From: Deltaproteobacteria bacterium
Lineage (GTDB): Bacteria; Desulfobacterota; GWC2-55-46
Assembly: GCA_015075075.1 (NCBI GenBank)
Contig: JABTVA010000008.1
Location: forward strand, 1 to 50,214
DNA: 50,214 nt
Reading direction: 5' to 3'
Shown here piece by piece: positions 23,641-31,681 of this stretch; the stretch's first letter is position 1; each line of letters starts with the position of its first letter. The notes beneath the pieces were generated by a model. That model was given only the letters and a program-made list of their open reading frames with translations, did no database searches and was not told the origin of the DNA. The translations under genes were made by a program, and so were the position numbers.

Positions 23641-25817
23641 CAGTGTACGCCGTCCTCCAATGCTTTCTGAATAGACGGGATCATGTCTCTGGCAAGCTGA
23701 TCGTGGTTATTGAGTACGTTCCCGTAGATATGCACCTGCACGGCTATCGGCCTTTTCTCCGGCTCGAGCCTCTGCGGGACAGGGTACGCATTCGGGGAGC
23801 CGCCCCCGTATGAGGGATTGGCCGAGCCACCCGCGCTGATGCTCGCAGTGCTGCCGGGCTGCTGCGACTTTATGGCCTGCACCCTTGCCATGCCCGCGGC
23901 GATCGCGGCCGCTGCCGCGGCAACGCCCAGGGCAGGGCCGATTATCGGTATTCCCGCCAATGCCGTGTATGCCTGCTGCGCGCCCCTATAGGTTGATATG
24001 ACCGTCTCTGCGATCGCAAAGACCTTCATGGCCTCGAACATGGCCTTGTTCTTCGAGCCGGTCGCGGTATAGAGGTTCTGCAGAATATTGGACATGGCAC
24101 CGGCCGCATCGGCGGCATAGCCGAGCTTGAGCTCGTGCTTTTTCTTTTCCGTCTCGGCTTCCAGGTGGTTATACATATCCAATATCTGCTGCTGTGTAGC
24201 CCCGGAGTCGATCATCGCCTGGATGACCTGGGCGTTGTAGTCGTGCAGGGCCCCAAGCTTCTGCTGGTATTTGGCCTGGAGAGCGACTATTTCGTTGTCG
24301 CCCTCGAAGTTCTCGATTGTGGGCTCATACGGGCTTTCCTGCTCGAGTTTTACAAGGTCCTTTTCGGCCTGCCTTTTATTCTTTTCCTCCTCGATAGTTC
24401 TTTCTACTTCAAGCTGCCTTTCCCTTGCGGCGATATATCTCTCGACCTGCTCGGTGGCGGCTCCCTGGCCCGCAAGTTCGAGTCCCTCGAGCTCCAGCTG
24501 CCGCTCCTTGCTCGCATTGAGCTTTTCCGTTGCCAATACGACAGACCGAATCCTCTCCTCGGCGCGCGCCTCGGTTACCTCAGCCTCCTTGGCTGCCTTG
24601 GCCTGATTGAGCTTTTGCTGTGCCGCCGTGAGCTCGTTGACCAGCTTTATATCCGCTCCCTTGGCGACGAGGCTTTTTCTCTGCACCTCGGTGTATTCTG
24701 AGGCGCTCATGGTAAGCCTGTTGTATTCGTCGCTGAGCTTCTCGATCTCCGACCTGAGAGACTTATTAAGCTCCTCGATTTTTTTGGAGGTGGATTCGCT
24801 CTCGTTCTTCGCCTGCTGCTGAGATGCGGCATACGCGGCCATGACGGTCTCGCTCGATTCAAATAGCGTTTTAAGATTCTCCTGTGATTGTTTGGCCAAG
24901 TCGTCTGCGGCCGCAAAAGCGGCCTCCGCGTCCATCTCCCATCTCTGGGTCGCCCCGGAGGTGATTCCGAGCCAGTCGGAAAGCTTCGACAGGGCGGATA
25001 TCATCTTGAAGATGCCGCCCGCGAGGAAAAGCGCCGCCGCGGCAGCTCCCTGGAATATCCCGTATAAAGCTATCCCGCCTTTTACAATAAACGCGCCTAC
25101 CATGAGTTTGAGATTTCCTATCGTGGCCGTGAGCTTTTCCATCTTCTCCTTGGCGGTAAGGACCTCGAGGTTGTGCCTGCTGAGGGCCTCCCTCCCGGCC
25201 TCAAGGGTGGAGTTCAATATCGCGAGCTTCTGGTCCTTGGCCGAGAGCTCCTCGACCGACTTTCCGAGGGACCTTGCCATAGCCTCGTTCGCCTCGCCAA
25301 GTCTGAGGGTAAGGCCGAGGTTATCGATGATCATGGGGCTTCCGCGCCCGATGCCGGTAGCGAGATCGTTGAATGCCTGGGTGGTGGATATCCCCATGTC
25401 TCGAGCCTTGGCCCTTGCCACGAGCATGAGGTCTCCGAGCTTCTCGACCGGTATCTGAAGAGACATGGCCCTGTTGGCCGCTTCCGTAAGGGATTTGTTA
25501 TCGATCATCCCTGCAGAGAGGGTCCTCAGGCGTCCGAAGACCTGCTCTGCATCATGCCCCATGCCCTCGACCATCGAACGGAAAGCGGCCCTCGACTGCT
25601 CGTACTGCGCAGCCTGCTCGGCCAGGTTCCAAGCGCCCTGCAGAGCTTTCACGGCTCCGTAGATCGCTGCCGAGGCCTCGAGCCAATGCTTCTTGATTTT
25701 CCCGGTGAGCCTGCCGGTGGAAGTCTCGAGCTTTTCGTTCGATTCCTCGACCTTCTGCATGTTATCGATGTACGCCTTGCCGTTCGCGTCGATTACTATC
25801 GTGACCTTGTTAGCCAT
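23640..25817 (-). CDS. tail tape measure protein
   Basis: 725 residues. Long helical protein. Residues ~1-60 are basic and helical, ~110-200 resemble the conserved tape-measure domain (MSLQIPVEKLGDLMLVARAK, TTQAFNDLATGIGRG). Hydrophobic segments occur near 250-280 and 640-670. A coiled coil with many Glu/Lys/Gln runs from ~330 to 560. The C-terminus is Gly/Ser/Pro-rich. At about 0.15 nm per residue it predicts a tail near 110 nm, an estimate only. It overlaps the chaperone frame by 22 bases. Confidence 0.93.
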   Translation of the reverse strand: MANKVTIVIDANGKAYIDNMQKVEESNEKLETSTGRLTGKIKKHWLEASAAIYGAVKALQGAWNLAEQAAQYEQSRAAFRSMVEGMGHDAEQVFGRLRTLSAGMIDNKSLTEAANRAMSLQIPVEKLGDLMLVARAKARDMGISTTQAFNDLATGIGRGSPMIIDNLGLTLRLGEANEAMARSLGKSVEELSAKDQKLAILNSTLEAGREALSRHNLEVLTAKEKMEKLTATIGNLKLMVGAFIVKGGIALYGIFQGAAAAALFLAGGIFKMISALSKLSDWLGITSGATQRWEMDAEAAFAAADDLAKQSQENLKTLFESSETVMAAYAASQQQAKNESESTSKKIEELNKSLRSEIEKLSDEYNRLTMSASEYTEVQRKSLVAKGADIKLVNELTAAQQKLNQAKAAKEAEVTEARAEERIRSVVLATEKLNASKERQLELEGLELAGQGAATEQVERYIAARERQLEVERTIEEEKNKRQAEKDLVKLEQESPYEPTIENFEGDNEIVALQAKYQQKLGALHDYNAQVIQAMIDSGATQQQILDMYNHLEAETEKKKHELKLGYAADAAGAMSNILQNLYTATGSKNKAMFEAMKVFAIAETVISTYRGAQQAYTALAGIPIIGPALGVAAAAAAIAAGMARVQAIKSQQPGSTASISAGGSANPSYGGGSPNAYPVPQRLEPEKRPIAVQVHIYGNVLNNHDQLARDMIPSIQKALEDGVH

Positions 25818-26481
25818 AGCTCGAATTCATCCTTTAAAACTCCGATATCCGTCCACTCCTGGAGCGTTAAATCATCCGCCTCGAACGGAAACCCGCCGCG
25901 CTGGAGTCTGAAAAGCGACCATATGTGGCTGAACCACCTGCCCGGCTTATACTGTTTCGAGAGCTGGCACCCGGCGCACATTTTTGCGAGGTACGGACCG
26001 GCGTTTGCCGCGCATTCTTTCCTCTTCGCAGGCGTGCACCGGTCGAGAAAGCGCCTTAGCTCCTCTCCAAAGGGGCGGGCTCTTCCTCAACGGCCTCCTC
26101 GAGCTCGATATCGGCCGTTGAGTCCACCCTTACCCCCTCGAAAACTGTGAGCGCGAGCGTGCGCACTATGTCGGACGCGCCCTCGGCCACGATCCTCTTC
26201 CAATCGTCCCTGTAATCCGGGTCGTTCGGGTCGCTCGATATGGGCTTGCCGTCCACTCCGAAGTCGCCGGTCCTGAAGCCGGTGAGTATCTTGAGGCCGA
26301 ATTCCTCTCTCACATCGAAGGAGCGAATGACTATTTTGGCGCCCTTCTTTTTTACGAGCCTGGCATTGTACAAGGCCTCCTCACGAGAGGTGGGGTTACG
26401 GTAATAGAGCTCTATCTCCGAGCCGCTCCGGGTATCGAGTACAGTCAACGTGTTTTTTTCGCTTCTGGTGAGTTCCCTCAT
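25796..26481 (-). CDS. tail assembly chaperone GT-type fusion, made by -1 ribosomal frameshift
   Basis: The upstream frame (26056-26481) and an overlapping downstream frame ending at 25796 are in the -1 relation. The downstream frame has no good start at its beginning, yet it reads as a real protein (PFGEELRRFLDRCTPAKRK, CAANAGPYLAKMCAGCQ, RWFSHIWSLFRLQRG). In the overlap the heptamer C CCT TTG (26074 down to 26068) lies in the correct phase for slippage: XXX is CCC, YYY is TTT. The fusion would be 228 residues. Position just before the tape measure is where lambda-like phages make G/GT by the same trick. Slippage itself is inference. Confidence 0.75.
26056..26481 (-). CDS. tail assembly chaperone, G-type (unshifted product)
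   Basis: 141 residues. It starts MRELTRSEKNTLTVLDTRSG, has an alpha/beta core including KKKGAKIVIRSFDVREEFG, and ends in an acidic tail (ELEEAVEEEPAPLERS). It lies between tail tube and tape measure, the expected position of the tail chaperone that coats the tape measure during assembly. The stop TAA lies 11 bases after the frameshift heptamer. Confidence 0.8.
   Translation of the reverse strand: MRELTRSEKNTLTVLDTRSGSEIELYYRNPTSREEALYNARLVKKKGAKIVIRSFDVREEFGLKILTGFRTGDFGVDGKPISSDPNDPDYRDDWKRIVAEGASDIVRTLALTVFEGVRVDSTADIELEEAVEEEPAPLERS
26068..26074 (-). promoter_or_regulatory. slippery heptamer for -1 frameshift
   Basis: On the - strand the sequence is CCCTTTG, read in the zero frame as C CCT TTG. 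It fits the X_XXY_YYZ rule, with the zero-frame stop 11 bases further on. CCC-TTT sites are less common than A- or G-rich ones, so efficiency is uncertain. Confidence 0.65.
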
Positions 26482-26506
26482 AGCTTCATCCTCCGCTTTC
26501 TAATTT

Positions 26507-27437
26507 TTACTGGAACGAAAGGCTTATCTCGTCGTTACCCGCGTCAGGCGTGAATATGATCGGGAGCGCGTAGGTGAGTATGTTCTCCCGGTCGCCGTAC
26601 TTGGGCACATCGAGCTGGACCTTGGGGGCCGTTATGACGCACTTGTTTCCCGCCGCGCCGCCCACCGTGGCTGAGAGCGCCACCTGGGCCGATGTCTCCC
26701 ACATGGACCAGAAGTTCTTGGTAGCGAGCGCCACGGCCTCGGGGTCGCACTCGCCCTTGATGGACCGCCCCTTGATGAAATACTCGAGAATGCCCGTCTG
26801 CGCATTCGCGCTATTTCGCCTGGCTATCTCGTTTCCGGCGTCGAATTTGAAGTTCTCGATGACAGCCGAGTAGCCGTCGATCGCGAAGGCCGCCGAAAGG
26901 AACCTGGCCGGATCGGTTGAGTTAAAGACGGGGTCCGCGGGGATATCCTGGTCCACCGGCCCCTGCCAGAGGCCGGTAAAGTCAAATTTGATAGTCCCGT
27001 ATTCTCCGGCGCAGGCTCGACCCAGGTCCCCTGCAACCCGAGGACCTTGTGGGTATGTTATGCCGGTAGAAGTATATGGTTACCGACTCGCCGGTCGACG
27101 CGTCCGAGTTTGGGTCGTAGTCCACCTTGGTATCCGGCGTGACCGTCTCCGTGAAGTTGCAGGCCCGGAGGAGCGGCCCTATTTCCGGCGCGGTTCCGAC
27201 GGCTCCCGACCCCTTGAGCTCCGTGCTGAAGCTCACCTTCACGCCTTCGCCGATGTTGAAGCCGGTCTGCGCCCCGTAATGCGGCTTCACGTTTGCGCGC
27301 TCTATCCTCCTCCCGAGAGACTCGACCTCGGGCGCGGAGCAGAGTATTGCGTTTGCGGCGGCCGTGGGCACCGGGTCCACCGAGTAGCCGCCCGCTTCAA
27401 GCTTCACGAGCACGACCGCCTTGCTTTTCTGGAGCAT
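26507..27437 (-). CDS. tail tube protein, interrupted by two one-base deletions
   Basis: Two frames make one protein. The first (to 26982) starts MLQKSKAVVLVKLEAGGYSV and ends wrongly after YFYRHNIP; the second (26507-26956) ends in LPIIFTPDAGNDEISLSFQ. Between them a third frame reads HKVLGLQGTWVEPAPENTG and a fourth segment GTIKFDFTGLWQGPVDQDIP. Inserting one base in a C run near 27051 and one in a G run near 27001 restores a continuous 310-residue protein. The total length (931) plus two is divisible by three. The family is the siphoviral Mu-like tail tube (position after gp37, before chaperone). It is essential for virions, so either the prophage is defective or the sequence has errors. 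Confidence 0.75.
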
Positions 27438-27469
27438 CTTTTATCTCCTTTCTTGCCTTGCTTTTTCTT

Positions 27470-27883
27470 CTATGCCGGTATGGGAAGGTACTGCCTGGTC
27501 CTGAATCTCACCGCGTACTCGATGACCCCGGACTCGTAGCCCGTAATCTCCCTCGATACGCAGGCAAGCGGCTCGATGTCGGCAAAGCCCAGGTCCTTGC
27601 CTATAAGCGCGTCCCTGACCGCGTCCATTATCGAGTATGCGTCCCGCGCCGCGTCCTTTTCGGACCTCAGGTTCTTGACCGCTATCACCACGTCATATAC
27701 GAGCTCGACCACCGGCCTCGGTTTCGTCCCGGTGTCCCTCTCCGAGACGAAGTAGACGTAAGCCGCCGGATGAGATATCGACGCCGGGAGCTCCTTCCTG
27801 CCTATTGACCAGACTCCCTTTAAAAGGCCGAGGTCGGTGACCGCCTGGATTATGCCGTCCTCGATTTCGGCGATCGTGCTCAC
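27470..27883 (-). CDS. Mu gp37-like protein (DUF1834)
   Basis: 137 residues. The start MSTIAEIEDGIIQAVTDLG and the later VVELVYDVVIAVKNLR and REITGYESGVIEYAVRF match the DUF1834/gp37 family, a tail-terminator or head-tail completion protein in Mu-like phages. Its ATG directly follows the gp36-like stop. Confidence 0.8.
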   Translation of the reverse strand: MSTIAEIEDGIIQAVTDLGLLKGVWSIGRKELPASISHPAAYVYFVSERDTGTKPRPVVELVYDVVIAVKNLRSEKDAARDAYSIMDAVRDALIGKDLGFADIEPLACVSREITGYESGVIEYAVRFRTRQYLPIPA

Positions 27884-28309
27884 CTAAAGGTCCTCCATCC
27901 TGGTCCGCGAGAAAATCCGGGCCGGGCCGCTTATATCAGGCCGCTCGCCGTGCGAAGCCGCGGAGGGGGCAGGGTCCACTCCGAGAGAGACCGTTCCCTT
28001 CGAAATTCCTTCGAGCTGGCGAATGGCGTTCCGATACCTGTCCGTCCTGGTCTGCGGTATTTCCTCGACACGCCTCGAATACAGGTTGTATATGGCCAGG
28101 TCCACGGAGCACTTTTTCACAAGGTCCGGGACTGGGTCGAAGGGGACCCTGTATTTAACGGCGCAGTACGAATCTATCTCCGCATCCGCCTGGGCTATCG
28201 CTTCGTCCACCCGCCCCTGGTCCACGGTCCCTTGCCCCTCGTCATCGGTGAGCTGGATCAAACTCTCTTCAGGCAGAAGCTTTTTTATGTCGTCGAGCGT
28301 GCAGTACAT
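27884..28309 (-). CDS. Mu gp36-like head-tail adaptor (DUF1320)
   Basis: 141 residues. MYCTLDDIKKLLPEESLIQL and the region VDEAIAQADAEIDSYCAVKY are diagnostic of DUF1320, the Mu gp36 family, thought to form a head-completion ring. An Ala/Ser/Pro-rich segment precedes the C-terminus. It overlaps the HI1506-like gene by 25 bases. Confidence 0.88.
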   Translation of the reverse strand: MYCTLDDIKKLLPEESLIQLTDDEGQGTVDQGRVDEAIAQADAEIDSYCAVKYRVPFDPVPDLVKKCSVDLAIYNLYSRRVEEIPQTRTDRYRNAIRQLEGISKGTVSLGVDPAPSAASHGERPDISGPARIFSRTRMEDL

Positions 28310-28491
28310 GACAGTCCCTCCTTCTCCTTTTTGTCTTCCTTCTCTTTCAGGACCTCGACCGCAAGCATGGGCTCCTCCTGGAGGACCTTGAGCGTCTTCT
28401 CGTCGACCGCGACCACCCTGGCCTCCCTCGTGAACTCCATCCCGGCGCGCCTGAAGCGCTCGGGCCTCGAACTTACTTTTGCATTAGGCAT
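28285..28491 (-). CDS. Mu gp35/HI1506-like small protein
   Basis: 68 residues. KVSSRPERFRRAGMEFTREA followed by an EEPMLAVEVLKE strand is the typical pattern of the HI1506/gp35 family in Mu-like prophages, always found between capsid and gp36. The function is unknown, but the family occurs in virion gene clusters. The last third is Lys/Glu-rich. Confidence 0.8.
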   Translation of the reverse strand: MPNAKVSSRPERFRRAGMEFTREARVVAVDEKTLKVLQEEPMLAVEVLKEKEDKKEKEGLSCTARSTT

Positions 28492-28526
28492 CGTATTCCT
28501 CCGTTAATGTAGTCGGTGCGGCTCTA

Positions 28527-29405
28527 TTACCCGAGCCAGGGCGTTACCAGCAGCTCGGCCGTGTTCCTCCAGGTGTTGGTGGACCCGTCGGCATTCCTTT
28601 CGTTCAGGAGTATCTCCCTCGCCTTGCCTTCGAGCGAAGGCGGGACCACCAGCAGGCTCGGCTTTACGCCGAGCGGTTTTCCCTCGTCGTCCTTGAAGGA
28701 CATCATCGCCGCCCTCGCGGCTTCGTAGTTGGCGGCGCTCAGGGTCTGCTTTGACCCGTAGGCCAGCTGCCAGAGGCCGAACCCGGCGTTGTCCCTGCAG
28801 TCCACGCCGTAGATGTACTTCTTCCGCATGAAGACGTTCTCGTCCGTGGGCTTGTCGAGAGAGACGAACTCCGCAGGCTTCCTCTTCTGGAGTATGAGCG
28901 GCTTTATGGCCCTGGTGGCGTCGATGAGGTACCAGGAGGTGCCGGACCCCCCGCCCGAGTTGGATACCTCTCCGTTCCCCACCGGGTGGTCGGTGTCGAA
29001 GAAGTACTGCCCGTCGTAGCAGAGGGTCGAGAAGCCGAGCGGCAGAAGGCCGTACACCAGCTCCTCATAGTGAGCGGCGGAGCTCCGCCCCATCTCCGAC
29101 ACAACCGGGTTGTAGACCCCGTAATTGTCGTCATCGATGTCGTTTCTGTCGACTGAAACCGACGACTCCCAGTCCTTGTTCTTTATCGTGTAGCCGTGCG
29201 CCTCGAGGTTCTTTATGTGCCTGTCGCCTATCCACTCCCTCATCTTGGGGAAGGTGCCGAGCCAGCCGTAGGTCTCCTCGCGCACGGACGAGGGCACTGA
29301 CATAGCGACCCTCTCGGCGTCGCTCTGCACGCCCTCGAAGGCCTGGTTGAAGATAGTCCTGAAGCCCTTGTATATGGCCCCAAGGTTCGCCTGATTGATA
29401 ATCAT
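28527..29405 (-). CDS. major capsid protein (Mu T family)
   Basis: 292 residues. MIINQANLGAIYKGFRTIFN, then GWLGTFPKMREWIGDR, VSVDRNDIDDDNYGVYNP and YFFDTDHPVG are near-consensus for the Mu-like major head subunit. The length is close to Mu T (about 300). It is preceded by a small decoration-like gene and protease/scaffold gene. No frameshift. Confidence 0.96.
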   Translation of the reverse strand: MIINQANLGAIYKGFRTIFNQAFEGVQSDAERVAMSVPSSVREETYGWLGTFPKMREWIGDRHIKNLEAHGYTIKNKDWESSVSVDRNDIDDDNYGVYNPVVSEMGRSSAAHYEELVYGLLPLGFSTLCYDGQYFFDTDHPVGNGEVSNSGGGSGTSWYLIDATRAIKPLILQKRKPAEFVSLDKPTDENVFMRKKYIYGVDCRDNAGFGLWQLAYGSKQTLSAANYEAARAAMMSFKDDEGKPLGVKPSLLVVPPSLEGKAREILLNERNADGSTNTWRNTAELLVTPWLG

Positions 29406-29440
29406 CTTTTTCCTCCGTGTTTTTTTGAGCCGGTTATTCG

Positions 29441-29977
29441 TTACTCGAACTTGACCCAGACGCCGCTCGCGTCGACGTCAAAGACCTTGCCCGCCACGCT
29501 CCGGGTGTTCCCGCCGGGGTTGGTCTTCGCCACGGTCTGGTCATCCACGATGTAGCAGTCCGCGCCTATGTCAGCGCGGGTTATGAGATCGCCGTCAGCC
29601 GAGTTGCCGAACCTGAAGACGCCCTTTTCGATCCGCACGGTCTGGTCTCCGGCGCCGCCGCCCGAGTTGTCAACGAACTGGGCGCACCTGCCGACCCCGC
29701 GCAGGGTCGCTGCCACTGCTCCGGGTGTCGCGTTGCCGGAGGCGTCCCTCGCCACAAGCGCGCCTGCGTAGAACTTCTGGGCTGCCGCCGCCGGGAGGAC
29801 GATCTCGTCTCCCGCCCTCCTGTGCGTGTCCCTGTCGGCTGTAAGGGCCGCCATGCCGAATACCGGGAGCGCCGAAGCTGCGATCACCGTCTCCGGCGTT
29901 GAAAGGATGCCGGCCCCGTAGAGGACTATTACAGCCATGATGGCCAGCGCAAGACATGTCAAAGTGCTCTTTTTCAT
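29441..29977 (-). CDS. small capsid/decoration-like protein with hydrophobic N-terminus
   Basis: 178 residues. From about residue 45 (ALTADRDTHRRAGDEIVLPA) it resembles the DUF2190-type small beta capsid proteins: KFYAGALVARDASGNATPG, then VRIEKGVFRFGN and an Asp-rich end. Unlike most of these it opens with MKKSTLTCLALAIMAVIVLY, a signal-like or membrane segment with a Cys at residue 9. It lies between the scaffold and capsid genes, the normal place for decoration proteins. Confidence 0.7.
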   Translation of the reverse strand: MKKSTLTCLALAIMAVIVLYGAGILSTPETVIAASALPVFGMAALTADRDTHRRAGDEIVLPAAAAQKFYAGALVARDASGNATPGAVAATLRGVGRCAQFVDNSGGGAGDQTVRIEKGVFRFGNSADGDLITRADIGADCYIVDDQTVAKTNPGGNTRSVAGKVFDVDASGVWVKFE

Positions 29978-30009
29978 ATTCCGTGCTCTCCTTTTTGCGT
30001 TATGGCCGG

Positions 30010-30549
30010 TCAGTGCCCGGCGTTATACTTCTTGAAGGTCTCGTCGGAGATGCCCAGGGCCTTGTTTACGAGCTTCTGCGCTTCGTCGGGATCGCCTTCC
30101 TTCCTGGCCCCGCCGCCAGGCAGGGCGTCCATCGGCACGACCTTCGGGGCCTTGTTCACGAATATCCGGAACCCGTCGGGGTCGCCAAGGGCGTAGGCCT
30201 CGGCCCATTCCTTCTGGGCGGCCGTTATCTTGCCTTCCTTCATGGCATGGGCCACGAGCTCGTCCCTGTTCCTTTTTGCGAGGTCTTCCTTGAGCTTCCT
30301 GAACTCCTCCGGGCTTACCACGCTACCGGGCTGCTTCATGGCCAGTATCGTGGCTTTTGCCTCGGAGACGCTCGTTCCATCCTGAAGGCCCAGGGCCTCA
30401 ATTAGCTCCTTCGGCACGGCCCCTTTGTTCGCCAGCGCGGCGGCTTCCGCCTCTCCGTCCTTCGCCTGGAGCGCCTCGACGGCCTTAAGCACGTCCTCTT
30501 CCGTGGCGCCCTCCGCAAGCTTGAGCGCCTTAATGAGTTTTTCCAGCAT
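30010..30549 (-). CDS. scaffold protein from internal start (Mu Z-like)
   Basis: 179 residues, in frame with the protease gene. The sequence before ATG 30549 is a strong ribosome site (AAAGGAGAGGAAGAG). The product starts MLEKLIKALKLAEGATEEDV and is almost wholly helical, ending GISDETFKKYNAGH. A nested scaffold is the established arrangement in Mu and lambda. Use of the start is inferred. Confidence 0.7.
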   Translation of the reverse strand: MLEKLIKALKLAEGATEEDVLKAVEALQAKDGEAEAAALANKGAVPKELIEALGLQDGTSVSEAKATILAMKQPGSVVSPEEFRKLKEDLAKRNRDELVAHAMKEGKITAAQKEWAEAYALGDPDGFRIFVNKAPKVVPMDALPGGGARKEGDPDEAQKLVNKALGISDETFKKYNAGH

Positions 30550-31029
30550 CTCTTCCTCTCCTTTCTCGTTTGTTAGTTCGAGCTTGTTTACTATCGGCAC
30601 CATGCCGTCTATCTGCGGCGTGTTCGTCAGCCCCGCGGAATGGAATATCGAGGGGCGCCAGAACCCGTCCGCGTCCTTTTTCTTCGAAAGGAGCACCGGC
30701 GAGAGATAGCGGTATTCCTTGTTCCTGAGATACTCCTGGGCCCTGCCGGTCCATTCCACGACTCCCCAGAGCCCGTCCTTGCCCTTGTCGATGTACTCCT
30801 TCACCCACCCGGCAGCCGGGGCCTCGGTGCCCGCCAGGGTCTGGTGCTCGTAGTCGATTACCGCGTCGTTCACCTTCGCAGCCGCGTTCCCGATGATCGC
30901 CTGGACGTCCTCTTCCGTCACCCGGAAGGGCCTGCCCTCGGAGTCCTTGAACTCCCCGAGCGGAGAGAGCTGTATCTCTGCCGGGGCTTCGTCCACCTGC
31001 ATCGTCTTGAGGATCAGAAATCGCTTCAC
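30010..31029 (-). CDS. prohead protease (Mu I family) with scaffold part
   Basis: 339 residues. Residues ~1-155 are the Mu-I-type protease: ILKTMQVDEAPAEIQLSPLG, then AVIDYEHQTLAG and YRYLSPVLL; the serine protease of prohead maturation. A Lys/Glu-rich helical scaffold region follows. An internal ATG at codon 161 (30549) has a strong AGGAGAGGAAG site, so a separate scaffold can be made from the same gene as in Mu (I/Z). It ends 3 bases from the virion morphogenesis gene. Confidence 0.92.
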   Translation of the reverse strand: MKRFLILKTMQVDEAPAEIQLSPLGEFKDSEGRPFRVTEEDVQAIIGNAAAKVNDAVIDYEHQTLAGTEAPAAGWVKEYIDKGKDGLWGVVEWTGRAQEYLRNKEYRYLSPVLLSKKKDADGFWRPSIFHSAGLTNTPQIDGMVPIVNKLELTNEKGEEEMLEKLIKALKLAEGATEEDVLKAVEALQAKDGEAEAAALANKGAVPKELIEALGLQDGTSVSEAKATILAMKQPGSVVSPEEFRKLKEDLAKRNRDELVAHAMKEGKITAAQKEWAEAYALGDPDGFRIFVNKAPKVVPMDALPGGGARKEGDPDEAQKLVNKALGISDETFKKYNAGH

Positions 31030-31032
31030 CTG

Positions 31033-31572
31033 CTACCTCCCTTTCTCGGCGGCCATGATGTGCGCCGTTATCGCCGCCCTGATCTCGGCTATGTCCTCGT
31101 CCTGGACCATGAGGAAGGGGCGGGCGGGGACTTTCATCATGCGCTCATGGTCTCGCACGAACCCGATACCACTGGCTATCGTCTTTCGCCCTTCCTTTAT
31201 ATCGCGGGACTTGACCTTCCTCCTGTGTGCCGTGATCCTTACCGTCCCGTCAAACCCGAACTGGTGTATGGCGGCATAGACCTTGTTTGTCCCTACCTCA
31301 ACGCTCCTGGGCGTTGCCCGCCAGTTCACGGAGGCCATAAGGTGCGACTCCTCTATGAGCACCCGTCCCTTGTTCCTCTTCCGCTTAAGGGTCTCCGGGC
31401 TGAGGGGCGTCCACTTCCCTGGGCGGCCGCCCTCGAGGAAGTTCCTCTTGACGGAGGTCTTGACCGTCTCACCTATGACCTTCATTACAGGGGTGAAGTC
31501 TCCGCCCGCCTTCTTGAGCCTTCTGAAGAGATCCCTGACCCCGTCGAGTTCCATTTTGATGTTTATATCCAT
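31033..31572 (-). CDS. phage virion morphogenesis protein (Mu G family)
   Basis: 179 residues. NFLEGGRPGKWTPLSPETLK and IHQFGFDGTVRITAHRR with the final PARPFLMVQDEDI are signatures of the phage virion morphogenesis family (PF05069 type), Mu gpG. It is a tail completion or head-tail protein. The gap to MuF (31573-31681) has inverted CACCGG/CCGGTG arms but no gene. Confidence 0.92.
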   Translation of the reverse strand: MDINIKMELDGVRDLFRRLKKAGGDFTPVMKVIGETVKTSVKRNFLEGGRPGKWTPLSPETLKRKRNKGRVLIEESHLMASVNWRATPRSVEVGTNKVYAAIHQFGFDGTVRITAHRRKVKSRDIKEGRKTIASGIGFVRDHERMMKVPARPFLMVQDEDIAEIRAAITAHIMAAEKGR

Positions 31573-31681
31573 GCTTGAAAAATCAAACCTTATTTGATAT
31601 ATTCAGGTTGCAGGCACCGGTTGGGCCGCACCCCAAAAACCGGTCGCCGGGCGCTGCAGCCGGTGCGGAGGCTGAGAGCTC

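Noticed and set aside
31573..31681. tRNA-like fold in the spacer beside MuF
   Set aside because: Inverted CACCGG/CCGGTG arms exist, but no cloverleaf with T-loop or anticodon arm can be drawn.
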